A DNA stretch of 64,000 bases from Isoetes taiwanensis (Eukaryota; Streptophyta; Lycopodiopsida; Isoetales; Isoetaceae). Position 1 is the stretch's first letter, and the number at the start of each line of letters is the position of its first letter. The DNA is taken from positions 434,001 through 498,000 of the forward strand of contig JAJEKV010000132.1 in the NCBI GenBank assembly GCA_021234155.1. Direction: 5' to 3'. The notes under the pieces are model-generated. The model was not told where the DNA came from. It did no database searches and saw only the letters and a program-made list of their open reading frames with translations. Shown piece after piece: positions 10,625 through 21,325 of the stretch. The position numbers and the translations under genes were made by a program.

Positions 10625-10988
10625 GTTAGAGTCTCTTTGCTTTGCTCATGTACATGTAGGCACGATGAAAGAAGTTAGCACTGCTTTGGCCGAGGACGCT
10701 GTTTTCAGCCCACTTGTAAATATAGACACTGACTCAGATGAGGAACTGGAGAAGTGTGGTCATGCTGCAGATGAGAACAAGTCTGAGTGCTTTCACCTTC
10801 ATGTAGACATGGATTTGGTATCAAAGGAGACGATGATGAGCATTAGAGAGTGCAAAACTGCTATGTGCAACACGATTCAGCGTTTGGAGGAGGTTTTGCA
10901 CTGTCTAGACATGGAGGATCTGAAGGTCTTTGTAAACAACACAGAGTCTTCCGTGGTTACGTCAATCTCATGCGTGCTCTCTTCATAA
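10446..10988 (+). CDS. Acidic ORF of unknown function in the HUH element
   Basis: This frame overlaps the Rep tail in another phase and stays open for 180 codons. The first 60 residues look like a shadow of the Rep frame. The part after about 10660 is more protein-like: NIDTDSDEELEKC and a Leu/Glu-rich helix-like stretch ending in VEDL-like sequence before the stop. It may be the true C-terminal exon of the Rep or a separate small protein. No domain recognised. Confidence 0.35.
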   Translation: MGRQEGDSGMLRQLLRMMKRVIITMRVERKITMALQAHPWLAAHLTFLSIFRIGRSLPSKLESLCFAHVHVGTMKEVSTALAEDAVFSPLVNIDTDSDEELEKCGHAADENKSECFHLHVDMDLVSKETMMSIRECKTAMCNTIQRLEEVLHCLDMEDLKVFVNNTESSVVTSISCVLSS

Positions 10989-11049
10989 GGCACAATAACA
11001 CGCTGGAACATTTGGGTCGCCTTTACTTTCGTACTATGCAAGCCTGACA

Positions 11050-11629
11050 TGGCTATGGGAGACGCTCCAAATCTGTTTTGGCTTCGTCTTGATGTTTAGT
11101 TCATAGTTGTTTTATGTACAACAGTTTTCTATCTTCTGTAATGGGCTGCGTGGCCATGAGGTCTCTTCCTCGGGATTCTTTGTGAGGCCTCTTCTGCTTT
11201 CTATGAATGTAAAACTTGGTCATTTTCATGTATAAATTGGACTTCCAATATGTAATTTCGTTCCTCTGTTTTCCTCTTGTGCATGTCCTGCTGTGTTGCT
11301 AGCAGTTATTTTGTTCCTACGAATGTGTTCATGTCATGCAATTGTCACTGTAATATGGGTGTTTACATATCACTTACAGTTTGCATATGTAATTTGATGT
11401 GCATGTGCTGTCTCATTCTTTGAAATGTCTTTGGGTGAGACAACTGTTTCTCAAATGTGGGTCTGCGCATTCTCTCGATGATGTGAATGTGCTGCAATTT
11501 CCATGGATTTCTACAGTTACGAAATTATGTGAATTACCTACTTCATGTTGCTCTGTTTCTAATTGTCTTTCATACGTATATGTAGGTGTATAAATATATG
11601 TATAGGGAGCAACAAATTGTACATGGGTG
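11050..11629. other. 3' non-coding part of the HUH element
   Basis: T-rich sequence without a supported reading frame between the last ORF and the terminal hairpins. It likely holds the 3' UTR of the element's transcript. Confidence 0.5.
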
Positions 11630-11698
11630 GGACGTGGAAATTCCAGGTCCCTTGTTTGGGATATTCATAGAATGATCTCTGGATCCAATGATCCAGAG
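11630..11698 (+). other. Terminal hairpins of the HUH element
   Basis: Two palindromes lie within 95 bases of the putative right end. One is GGACGTGGAA...TTCCAGGTCC (11630-11650, one mismatch). The other is a perfect 9-bp stem, CTCTGGATC/GATCCAGAG with loop CAAT (11677-11698). Subterminal hairpins near the 3' end are typical of HUH rolling-circle elements. Confidence 0.55.
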
Positions 11699-11943
11699 TG
11701 AGCAATAAGGAGTGCCATATAAGTATGAAAACTAAGAGATTGCACATCTTGACTTCAGACCTATGAACTAACAACATTTATCTAATCTAACATCATTATT
11801 CATCAAAAACCTTAACAAACTTAAATTATGCACACATATCTTATATTCTTCATGTAAGTATGATTTATGCATAGAAACAGCATAGTTCACTGCAGCCAAA
11901 GTTCTATTTATTTGAATGTTTTGGTGTAGAATACTATTAGGTA

Positions 11944-12297
11944 CTTCCAGGGGCATTTTTTTTGGTAGACAAAGCTGTAGCTTTCACTGCCTGATGGCAT
12001 GAAAATCCAAGTGGCATACGTAAAAGGAATTTGCTTTGCGTTTTGCTACCTTGTCCAATAGTGTTGCGACATGTGGCTTTGTTTCTTTCCTTGAGTGCTG
12101 CCAGGTTCGATGGTGGCAACATATTTCCCCTGAGTTCTCCTTGTTCTTGGATTTACCTTGCATTCAGGAATCAGTTACATTGCATTCTTGGATTTGGCTT
12201 GCATTCCAGAGCTAGTTACCTTGTATTATTGAACTTTTACCTCTTATTCTGGAGCTGCAACAAATTTTACTACCAGTAGAATGAAACAGATCCACGT
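11944..12297. other. Copy-A-specific DNA without recognised gene
   Basis: Non-coding sequence, absent from copy B, with a loosely repeated phrase (TTGCATTCYTGGATTTRSCTTGCATTC). Nothing else recognised. Confidence 0.5.
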
Positions 12298-12365
12298 TAA
12301 GGGAATGTCTCTCTGCTTGAGATTCCCGACGCACAGGGAATGTCAAGCAAAGAGACATTCCCTTA
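12298..12365. repeat. 68-bp near-perfect hairpin
   Basis: Two 30-nt arms (12298-12327 and 12336-12365) pair at 28 of 30 positions around an 8-nt loop (GACGCACA). The arms carry AGGGAATGTCTCT. It lies at the right edge of the copy-A-specific block. It could be a tiny foldback element, an element terminus, or a hairpin RNA source. Confidence 0.8.
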
Positions 12366-12387
12366 TACGAAACTGAGCAAGAAAGCA

Positions 12388-14800
12388 ACAACCATATCCC
12401 ATCGATAGACAATACATTTTCTAGTTGGTGCATGGCTTTAGTTTCTGCTTCAATGAAGAAGTCTATCTATACTGTTCAATAGGTGCCAAGTGGAATCGGG
12501 TAGCATGCTTGAATTTGCTTTTGAAGGGTCACCTGGCACATGAATGGATGCCTACTTTGGCAAGGGTTGTGGTTGGTGGAATCTGAGTAGACTCTCTTTA
12601 ATATCAACTCTTGCGGTGGGCTCGCCTGAACCTTTGGGCTGTGTATTTGCTTATGCTTTTAAGATTTAGCCTTGCATTTATCGGAAGAACATGCAGCAAG
12701 ATATGTTGTTTATAAAACACCACAGCATAATTGAAATTTGGCTCCTCGTTTTTGGGCTTGAAGCTATAAACAACAACAAAATGTCCACAGCCATGACAGA
12801 GAATTTAAGGATGCTATATCAAACATGCCAGCTTGGAGGAATCTTACACAACATTCAATAATCTGCTAATATTCTGATAATTTTAAGATTATGCAAATGA
12901 GGATGGGATTAATCCAGATAAAATGGTCTTCCACAGCCAACTGGAGGCATATTCTAGCAAGACTGCCTTGCTAACAAGGGTGCAGAATTCTTCATGAACA
13001 ACGAGAGTGGATGCATTCCTTATTGAAGTGAGCTTAACCGATGTCATTGACAAGGATAAAAGAAATATCTAGCAATGCATTTAAATTGACAGGGCACAAA
13101 AAGAAAGCCAACTCAAGTCATGACAATAAATATGATTTATTATATCTGAACTGAGATAGTTTCGGAGAACTTTAAAGGTGATAATCACATAATCAGATCA
13201 AAATGAGAGTTGAAGGGAATGTACCTAATTGTCATTACGAGGAGATGCATGCAACTTCGCCTAGAAGTATCTTCTAAGAACCTCACCAGGCCATACATGC
13301 ATTCTCCACTGTTTAGATCATGTAACAGCGTGAACCATGATCATGCGATGGCACCTCTGTTCACTACAGAAATTAGAGCCAGAAAAGGGCAAAATAGTCA
13401 AAAGGGCAGAGTTATAGCGTGATAAATATAATGCATGTAGATAAACCCCTAGAGTGCATATGTCTTACACGATGATTTACTTAATCATACTTATTATTTT
13501 ATCTGCGTCTGCTAGAAACATTCATATTCTTGTGCAATTACGACCCCAATTGTCTTGAAATCCATTTCTTTTTGTGACCTGCAATCAATTCCAGAACCAA
13601 ATTTAGAGCCAGTATTTCCACTTCCAGTTCGTAGCACCAACATTGTCCAACAACAACTCCAATTTCCTTGAAAGAACTTTTTTGTCCTTGAAATTTAGAG
13701 CCAACCTACCCAGTTCCTAATGAGCATGACTGATAAGCCTTCTAGAATGAACAGATAAAACCAGGAAAGGAAGCAAAGGCCTTATTTAAACAGCTATACT
13801 TAAAAGCAGCAGCAAATACACAACTCAAAGACTACCGAGTCTGGTACATATTATTGTCTGTCTCATCAAGAGGCAAGGCAGAAATCTGCTCATTTTCCAT
13901 GGCATCTCCAGTTGAGCGGAGATATAGATTCAAACCGGGCTAGTGGAAAGTAAAAGGTAGAACCTTGCAGTATATCCAGGGCACACAGTTTTGACAGACA
14001 TACAAACTAGGTAAGATGGCGCTGCTTCTTTTCGAAAGTACACATAAATTAAAGCAAGGCTATATCCCCATGTCCAAGCCCGACCCTAATCGTCCAAATT
14101 CTAACACTTTTATGCCTCATCTAACCAGCACAGGCCACAAAAGGTTGTCATTACATGGACTTATCTGCCCTCTTTCTTACATGTTTTGCCTCAGCACTTT
14201 TATTTCATATGCTACTCGAAGGCACAGCCAATCTTTTGGGATCCTAGTCTAGAAACAATTTCCATGTGATTATTTACGAAAGCCATAGCTTCGAATTGAG
14301 CATTTAATTCAATGCTTGATGCACCAAACGCCAAACAAATGAACGTACTGGCAGTTAGGCTCTTACTCATCAAGGTATATCTAGCACTGTTCATCATTTT
14401 GCACAGAAGAGTAGCAGATCATGTGAGGAAGGGCATTTTGCACAGAGAAGTACCAGATCATAAAACCGGAAAAAAGAAAGAAAGAAAAAAAAAGGGGTTT
14501 CAAAAGAAACGTACTTGATGCCGACTTGCTACAGAATAGTCTTGCCGCTGTCTTGGTTCGCCGCAAGATGTGACTTTTGTTTATGATGATGCGCAATCAT
14601 CAGTGACTTAGAAGGAATCCGGCAACAGAAACGGAGTGGATGGCATAAAATGTATATCCCACAGGCGCTTCTCGAGATATTTGAAAGCATACATAAGAAA
14701 CATGAAAGCAAAATTAAGCACGACTATACTTGAACAGGATCTGTTCTATAGTTCGTACTAGGAACTATGCTGAAAATGCATAGACAAATCTCACAACCCG
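12388..14800. other. Shared composite-segment DNA, no gene recognised
   Basis: Near-identical to 31170-33580 in copy B; the part from about 14305 also matches copy C at 46104-46650. Several open stretches exist but none shows a family motif, and the same frames are not obviously conserved in preference to others. Poly-purine runs occur near 14465-14495. Confidence 0.5.
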
Positions 14801-14809
14801 GACGATGAA

Positions 14810-15840
14810 GTGGAGCCTGCTGGCTTGAGCGCGATTGCCGGTTCTGCTCTTCCTTGTGAAGTGTAGGCCATAGATGACCGTCACAATGGTACATTCCTTC
14901 ACTGCTGAAGGTCAGCAGGCAGTCTGACGGGTTCCCTTTTATTTTTTTTTATGACCATTACATTCCTCCATAGATGACCCCTCCATATGTGTTCAAATTT
15001 ACACATCAAACGCTAACCCCTGGCTCAGTGGGTTCTTAGCATATTCTAAGGATATCTTGGTATATGCCTGGTACATTTTGAAAACTGCTCCAAACCCGCT
15101 AGAGCCCGTGAATCGGGCGGTCATCCTCGCGGTCAAGGACGATGAAGTGGAGCTCGGCGGGCTTGAGCGCGATTGCCGGGTTCTCGCTTTTCCTTGTGAA
15201 GTGTAGGCCATAGATGGTACATTCCTCCGCTGGCCAAGGTCACAGTACCGACGGGTTCCCTTTTATTTTTTATGACCATTAGACCTCCATATGTGTTCAA
15301 ATTTACACATCAAACGCTAACCCCCGCTCGGTGGGTTCTTAGCATATTCTAAGGATATCTTGGTATATGCCCGGTACATTTTGAAAATCGCCCCAAACTC
15401 GCTAGAGCCCGTGAACTCGGCGCGGGTCATCCTCGCGTCAAGTCGGCTTTTCCTTGTGAAGTGTAGGCCATAGATGAAGTGGAGCCTCGGGCTTGAGGTT
15501 CCCTTTTTTTTTTTATGACCATTGACCTCCATATGTGGCTCGCAGGTGGGTTCTTCATATTGATATCTTGGAAGTGTAGGCCATAGATGACCGTAAAGTG
15601 GTACATTCCTCCATGAAGTGTAGGCCAAGGTCAACGTTGGCCCCGGTACCGACGTTCCCTTTTATTTTTTATGACCATTAGACCTCCATATGTGTTCAAA
15701 TTTACACATCAAACGCTAACCCTCGCTCGCTGGGTTCTTAGCATATTCTAAGGATATCTTGGTATATGCCCGGTACATTTTGAAAACCGCCTCCAAACCT
15801 CGCTAGAGCCCGTGAACCGGGCGGTCATCCTCGTTGCCGG
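14810..15840 (+). repeat. Degenerate tandem array (copy A state)
   Basis: About three irregular units share the phrases GGTTCCCTTTTATTTTTTATG, GACCATTAGACCTCC, CAAATTTACACATCAAACGC and TTCTTAGCATATTCTAAGG. They are the same family as the large array at 46650-49980. Units vary in length and are scrambled at CAG/CTG-rich blocks. The equivalent site in copy B (33590-34240) has about two units. Confidence 0.8.
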
Positions 15841-16604
15841 GGAAGCCCTTCTTACCATGTAACCGTAGCCGGAACAAAATGTTGGCCCTCTCCTCTAATG
15901 CATTAATCTGCAAGAATTGCATTCCGCATCCCCATTAGTCCCCGTCGAGCTAGAGCCGCATGCCGAGCCGAACAACATCCCCGAAAGCCTCATTGCACTT
16001 GTTTTGGTCGCTGGGTTTTTTTTCTCGCCCCGCTAGGTTTTTCTTGCCTAAATTGATTTCCGCTACCGAAAAATGGCTTAACTGGGTCGCCGCTGCGTTT
16101 GCTTGTTCTCGCTTCCGCGCCAACGCCTCTTGCCAAATTGCTCTCTAGGAGGAGGATCACAGAACAGGGACTGAAGGAGCTCTCAAGGTGTTCGAAGTTG
16201 CCAGGTAGATTGTTTTGCAAATATTTTGATGCCATTCATGAGCATATTTTTCTTAAACAGAATTCACTAGTTGAAAACAAAGGATCAGCAGTTACAGTTG
16301 CAGTAATATAGTTGTTGAGTAGCTAAACAGTTACAATTCACATCCGTTATAGCTATATATCTATTATTCTCTGTCGCATTTATTGTTTGAAAATTTGTCT
16401 AACTCATCTTAAAAATCACTTAGATTCTTTAGATGTCTATCTTTAGATGCTTTTGAACTATGGTGAAAAGAAACATCACAGTTAGTTGCATTATCACATT
16501 AGGAAATATACTTATTTGCCTGTAGGATTAATGTATATGGCATTTGTTTGGTGTGCATCTTTAGATGAGTCATCTAGGTTCGAACCTTAGAACTCGAAAG
16601 TGAA

Positions 16605-17202
16605 ATGGGTTCAAAGAATCCACCTCTACAATGCTAATAAGGTCGACTTCTCGCTGCTCTCTTTTCTAACCACCGAGCGCTTATCTTAAGAAACACATCC
16701 TTTGGACCCGCTACTACCGGATCATTTGTTCATCCCCAAGGTATGTTCCCCACTCCCCAATGTCTTTTCGTTAATGGTAAACCCAAGAATTCCGATCATT
16801 TCAAGCAATCTCTTTAGTCTATTATCTTACATTTTGAAGATCTTCTTTCAGGTAAGACAGCATATCCAGAGCGTATCACCGACAGTTGCAAAAGAAAGCA
16901 CCACAGCCATGACTGAGGATGCCATTGTTAAAGGTATCAACGATATGATTGATGTCAACCCACCTAGAGGGACCGAGATTTCCCACCAAGAAATGCAATT
17001 ATGTAATTGGCTCTTTGGTCACTTTCACAGGTAGTATCAATTTTTACTCACTCCTCCTTAGTGTCCGATAATTTTTTTGCACTGGAAAGTTCTCCAGATT
17101 ATTCAATTTTATAGAGTTGGACTTCCTCGTGCTATAGTTACATTTTTTAGAAGGCTTGGTCTTAATTCCCAAGATGTTGGTATCAAGGTCTCGAACCGGA
17201 AG
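16605..17202 (+). pseudogene. Histidyl-tRNA synthetase exons, copy A (broken)
   Basis: Three exon-like blocks correspond to those described for copy B: 16605-16740, 16852-17030 and 17115-17202. The HisRS signature is recognisable but disrupted. Where copies B and C read GTRDFPPEEM, copy A has lost a base in the CAG and another in the CTG of that block, shifting the frame. The central catalytic exons of the class II synthetase are absent between blocks two and three. It is a non-functional duplicate. The frame damage falls precisely on CAG/CTG sites and could be partly sequencing error. Confidence 0.75.
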
Positions 17203-17654
17203 GTATGTAGCAGCAGGTTTTGGTCTCTCCAATGCTGTGAATGGTCTAGGATTTCATCTATTTTTAGCCATGAGCTCGATTTAACATGCACGGCCAACTT
17301 GGACGGAAAAAAGAGAACTTGAACACAACATTTTCTGCCCAAATAGACTGGGCTTTTGATCACCTGGTCATTTAAAGGAGGTGTGCCTGAAAGTAGTAGA
17401 GATGATCTAGATCACACATAGAAAAAGTCAATATACTATTCATAGTACTAGCTTTCTTCTGGACATCACATTCATAGTAGGGCAACTGGAAGGAGCGATA
17501 AGTAAACTTCTCGCCCAAAAAGTTTAAAATGGAATCTATGGTTGATTGTTACACGAGAGGCTAAGTGAGAAGCCTGCCAGATTGAAGGTAAGAGATGGCG
17601 TGCATTATAGTGTTGTTCAATGAATGGATGAATACCATATTGCAACATCGGCAA

Positions 17655-18015
17655 GTATATTTAAAGTTGTTTTATAAATGCGGCGACTATGACGCAAGTC
17701 TTGTAAAAGGGCTTCCATTGTAATTCACATGGCAAGATAAAGGGGATCCAATCACAAAGACTATCAAGGAGATCAACATGGCTATAGCAGGGATGCCAAA
17801 ACCCCAAACCCAAACCCTATGTTCTCCTCAGATATACACAATCACGTTGATAGATAACAACACCGCTAAGCCAAGCCCAAAATAATACCGATTGAAAAAG
17901 CCGAAAGACTGCTTTTTTCTACTTAGGATCGCTTTGATCAAACCGACCGCTTCCAAAAGCAGCCACACATGGCTTGATGGCGCTTTGCACCCATTGCAAG
18001 GGTCAAGGACTAATT
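17655..18015 (-). pseudogene. NPF (NRT1/PTR, POT family) transporter fragment, copy A
   Basis: Minus-strand exon fragment of a proton-coupled nitrate/peptide transporter. The GADQFD block visible in copy C is altered here (CAG and CTG changed to CGG/CCG-type sequence), but the following membrane segment (IPAIAMLISLIVFVIGSPLY in copy B) is still readable. It is convergent with the HisRS fragment, as in copy B. It encodes only about 100 residues of a protein normally near 600, so it is a relic. Confidence 0.7.
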
Positions 18016-19808
18016 TAATACTTGCTCATAGGGTGTGCCGCCAGGTTTACAAGCATGCATGTAAGCAACTGTGGTATATTTACTTTGTGTTTAGTGAAAC
18101 AAAGGTAGAATCGCCATGCTTCAACACCAAGGCAGAAATGAAGTAATCTGAGATTTGTAACTTCAAAAAGCTTAAGGCCCTTCCAAAGTCTCAATTTGGG
18201 CAATTGGATGTGACAAGAAAAGAGAGATAGGACCAAGGTATTTGCTGGGCATCCTGCCTGCAACACTTCGCTTGAGACAATCATGGCAATCCTGCCAAAA
18301 GAATCTCACCAAGACCCGTGCACTCCCCGCATTTGTGCCGCCATGGGAGTCCCCGCCAGCCGCCATGGGAGTCCTCGCCAACGCCACGCATCCCCAAGCC
18401 ATTGCACTCTTTTCGACCGCTTAGGATGGTTTTGATACCATGATGGAATTAGTCAAGAAGGAGAGATGCAAGAACTGGAATACGTCTTTATTGAAAGAGA
18501 AGATACTTAGGCATGGTTCCGAATGTCTACATCCAAATGTCTTCTAACAAACTAAGAACCATTGGGCTTATATGAAAGGAATTTATTCCGTTTTTCTTAA
18601 TCAGTAACCAACTTGGTGTCATGGAAGATCAAGTTCAAATCTGCCTAACAAACACTTTTTTTCTTTTGTTTGTGGTCCAAATACTTGCCATAATTGTTTC
18701 CTTATATTTTTCTGTAAAAAATCCTTCGAAGGAATTAATTCAACATTTGAACTGTCCAATTGGCTTATTCATGACCTAGACTTGAATCAGATCTTTGCAT
18801 TATGGAAATGGAAATGGACCTGAGCTCACACACTGACCCCAATTTTTGGTCCACAGTTGTTTTTTAGTTGTACGGAAGTGTTGTTTTATGCCAAAAACAA
18901 CACCAAAATGGCCCCAAAAGTCCACGTGGCCCGTTTATCCGGATTTGCACAAAGAGACAGTGGTTTTTTGCAAAAACATTCCACTGTGGTTTTTCTGACA
19001 ACTTTTTGTTTTTTGGTCAACGTGTCCTTTTTTTTCACTATTGTTTTTCCGAACTTTTGTCAACGTGTGGTTTTTTCTTGTGACTGTTGTTTTTTTGGAG
19101 GAGCCACGCGTTGTTTGTCTTCCAAAAAACACATATAGGTTTGAATATTAGTACTCGTGGAAAAGTGATAAAAGACCGTTCTTTTTCCCTTTTCTATGTG
19201 TGTGTGTTTTTTTTATCTACTTGTAGTTTTTAGCGAAACCATGAATTGTTTTGCTTCAGGTTTAGATATTACTACACGTGAAATATAAAATTACAACGTC
19301 AAAGTAAGATGGTTTTATAAAAATATACATGTTATTTAATGAAATACCACATGTGTTACTTAAATCCAGCTATTGCTTTTAATGCTCCTAACTATTGTTT
19401 TTCTAAAATAAGATATAGAAAAGCACGATTATAACACATCGAAAAATCTAAGTGTTGTTTCTAATGCATATTTTGACCAGTTAAATATCGACACGTGGCA
19501 TTTTTTAAAATAAAAAAACTATTATTTTAACCAATCATATACTGACACGTGGCTTACATTTAAATAAAAAAAAACATGCCTTCCAAATTTTGGTTTTCTA
19601 AACAACATATAAATAGAAGTTTATTAAACACCATATAATTACAAGCTAGTTACTTACAAGCTGGTTGGAGGTTCCTGTAGGTTAGAGTAGATTCTTATTG
19701 TGTAAGTGGTTTCAAATTTTTTTAATTGTCAACTATTAGATGGGTGATTTTTTAATTCACATACTCAAAAAAGCATGTGGGCGACACATGTGCTGCACAG
19801 GTGCTGAC

Positions 19809-19878
19809 TGCCCTTCATTGCCCTTCAAACTGCCCTTCATTGCCCTTCCATAGCCCTTCATTGCCCTTCAAAAAATCA
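19809..19878 (+). repeat. TGCCCTTCAT short tandem repeat
   Basis: Seven imperfect head-to-tail copies of (A/T)GCCCTTCA(T/A), spaced 10-15 bases apart, in non-coding DNA. Confidence 0.85.
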
Positions 19879-20644
19879 TGAGTGTTTTCTATTATATAAA
19901 GGATATATTGAGCATATTAGTGATGCAAATGATGATGACATAAATTATTTGGTGAAGGTGCTTACATGTGCTGTGATGGTCAAAAAACTGGGTAGGTCAA
20001 TAAAAAAGTTACCCAGATACAAGTAACCAACATGCCACTTAAGCCTTATAAATTCATGGAATACATAGTTTTTTATATAATATATAAAGCAGAAAATACA
20101 TTACGATCCCGAAAGATTGGGATGCTGTTCCAGTTTTCCAATTCTAAACTTTTGTTAGTTGCAGAGATACTTTCGCAGCCATTTATTTTTGCTTAATGTA
20201 GAATATAAACGGATCCTCTGCATCATGGGATCCATTACTTTCCAGCCTACTTAAGGATCTGCATAAGAAAAAAACAATTATGTTCGAAAAATGCCTAGAT
20301 CATTAAAAAATGAAACAAGATCAATGATTTTTACCTGCTAACTCTTCACGTTTATACCTGTACCGTGCTTACAAACCAAGCTTCCAAACGAAGCAAAATG
20401 CAAAAGAAAGAAAAACAGGAATGACTCTACCTGCTTTTGGGCTTGTAAGCAAATCAGCATCGAACATCCAGGCTTGTAAGCACATCCCCATTGGAACATG
20501 GGACCAAGCAAGCAGAATATGGGTCTGTCCTTTCATCTCTACTTTTTCAAAACACTATTCTAACACTTGTTCCTACAAAACAAAGACAGGCCACTGAAAA
20601 TATTATCATTTGCTAACTAAATTTCTATTAACTTACTTAATAAA

Positions 20645-20837
20645 AATGCTTACCAAAGTTTAAAGAATCTATGGCATTCATCTCAGACATCCTCTTCTAC
20701 ATATGCAAGTCGTTTTAAGGCCTGAATCAGAGTCAGACAGCAAATAAAGATGCTTACCAAGATTTAAAGAATCTCCGCCTTTATCGGGGACATTCCCTTC
20801 GCGATATGCAAGCTTTTTAAGCCCGAATCAGAGAAAG
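20645..20837 (-). repeat. Tandemly duplicated ~100-bp exon-like block
   Basis: Two adjacent blocks (about 20645-20748 and 20749-20837) share ATGCTTACCAA.RTTTAAAGAATCT and TTTTAAG.CC.GAATCAGAG. On the minus strand each ends in a clean splice donor (CTTGGTAAGC and TTTGGTAAGC), so they may be a duplicated exon of a minus-strand gene or pseudogene. The encoded peptide is not recognised. Confidence 0.45.
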
Positions 20838-21119
20838 TTGCTTGTGCTTGCTTCCCAAAGCGAAAAGCCTGATACTGTTTGAGAGGAGACAATCCCTTCA
20901 ATGAGCCATCTGCATGGTCGGCTCCTCCAGAGATCATCTAATTTATTATGTGAAACAGCTTTCAAGAGACAGATTTGAGATGGCCCTTTTGCCCTAGCGC
21001 CAACATCTTCCCTTAGGCTTTGATTCTGTATTGAAGTTATGATCAATGCTTTCAGATACCTTCTTAAAATCCATAGCAAAAGGAGTGAACAAATATGTGC
21101 AATAGCTTTTTAAATGCTC

Positions 21120-21325
21120 GCTGTCAACTATAGGGAGGTTGTGAAGGTGGCAGGGCCATAGCCGTAGGGGAGGTCGTGGAAGGTGGCAGCGCCATAGCCG
21201 CGGAAGGTGGGCGCATCACCAGAAAGGCCATGAAGGTGGGGGGTTTACAGCCGCGGAAGCGTAAAGGCCATGAAGCGGGGGGCCATACAGCCGTGGAAGG
21301 TGGCGGGCGGCCTCCCTTTCTAATT
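21120..21325. repeat. GC-rich minisatellite-like block
   Basis: Irregular repeats of GTGGAAGGTGGCAGCGCCATAG / CCATGAAGGTGGGGG-type phrases, unit about 40-50 bp. Open frames across it arise from the repetition and composition. Confidence 0.6.

Larger units (their letters stand above)
8558..11723 (+). mobile_element. Insert 2: HUH (Rep-like) transposon, Replitron-like, ~3.17 kb
   Basis: This block separates module a from module b and is flanked by a candidate 5-bp direct repeat TATGA (8553-8557 and 11724-11728). It encodes a protein with a HUH motif and a downstream YxxK motif (9189-10001, continuing after a MITE) and has two hairpins close to its right end (11630-11650 and 11677-11698). HUH-encoding eukaryotic elements other than Helitrons have been described as Replitrons. 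The recalled features of that group fit the protein, but I cannot confirm the ends or target preference. No Helitron-type helicase region is present. It is absent from copy B. Confidence 0.65.
7080..11943 (+). repeat. Tandem direct repeat (modules a-b-c) interrupted twice
   Basis: Three modules recur in fixed circular order. Module a is at about 7080-7196 and 8449-8557 (GGGGAGTGGCTAAT...). Module b is at about 7197-7280 and 11729-11806 (ACTAAGAGATTGCACATC...). Module c is at about 8312-8448 and 11807-11943 (CCTTAACARACTTAAATTATG...). Read in order the track is a-b-[insert 1]-c-a-[insert 2]-b-c, as if a tandem a-b-c repeat had been hit by two insertions. Copy B retains only module a (31040-31152). 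Confidence 0.75.
5169..18830 (+). repeat. Composite duplicated segment, copy A
   Basis: This segment is repeated as a direct copy at 28943-41764 (copy B). Homology starts at the same sequence (TGAAAGCTCAGAT) and ends at the same sequence (TGAGCTCACA) in both. It carries fragments of an ABCG transporter, HisRS and an NPF transporter. Relative to B, copy A has an extra block at about 7197-12382 (the HUH element and companions) and lacks B's insertions at 36900-40922 and about 41100-41595. The two ends are partly inverted repeats of each other (11 of 13 positions), which could mean a TIR-bounded element, but no target duplication is clear around copy A. A segmental tandem duplication is the alternative. 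Confidence 0.85.

Noticed and set aside
16560-16595. GGTTCGAACC B-box-like word as part of a tRNA gene or SINE (also in copies B and C)
   Set aside because: No matching A box or cloverleaf; a self-complementary 10-mer alone is weak evidence.
18900-19620. Pararetrovirus-type promoter (ACGTG words plus TATA)
   Set aside because: No coat, movement or reverse transcriptase motifs nearby and no primer-binding sequence seen.
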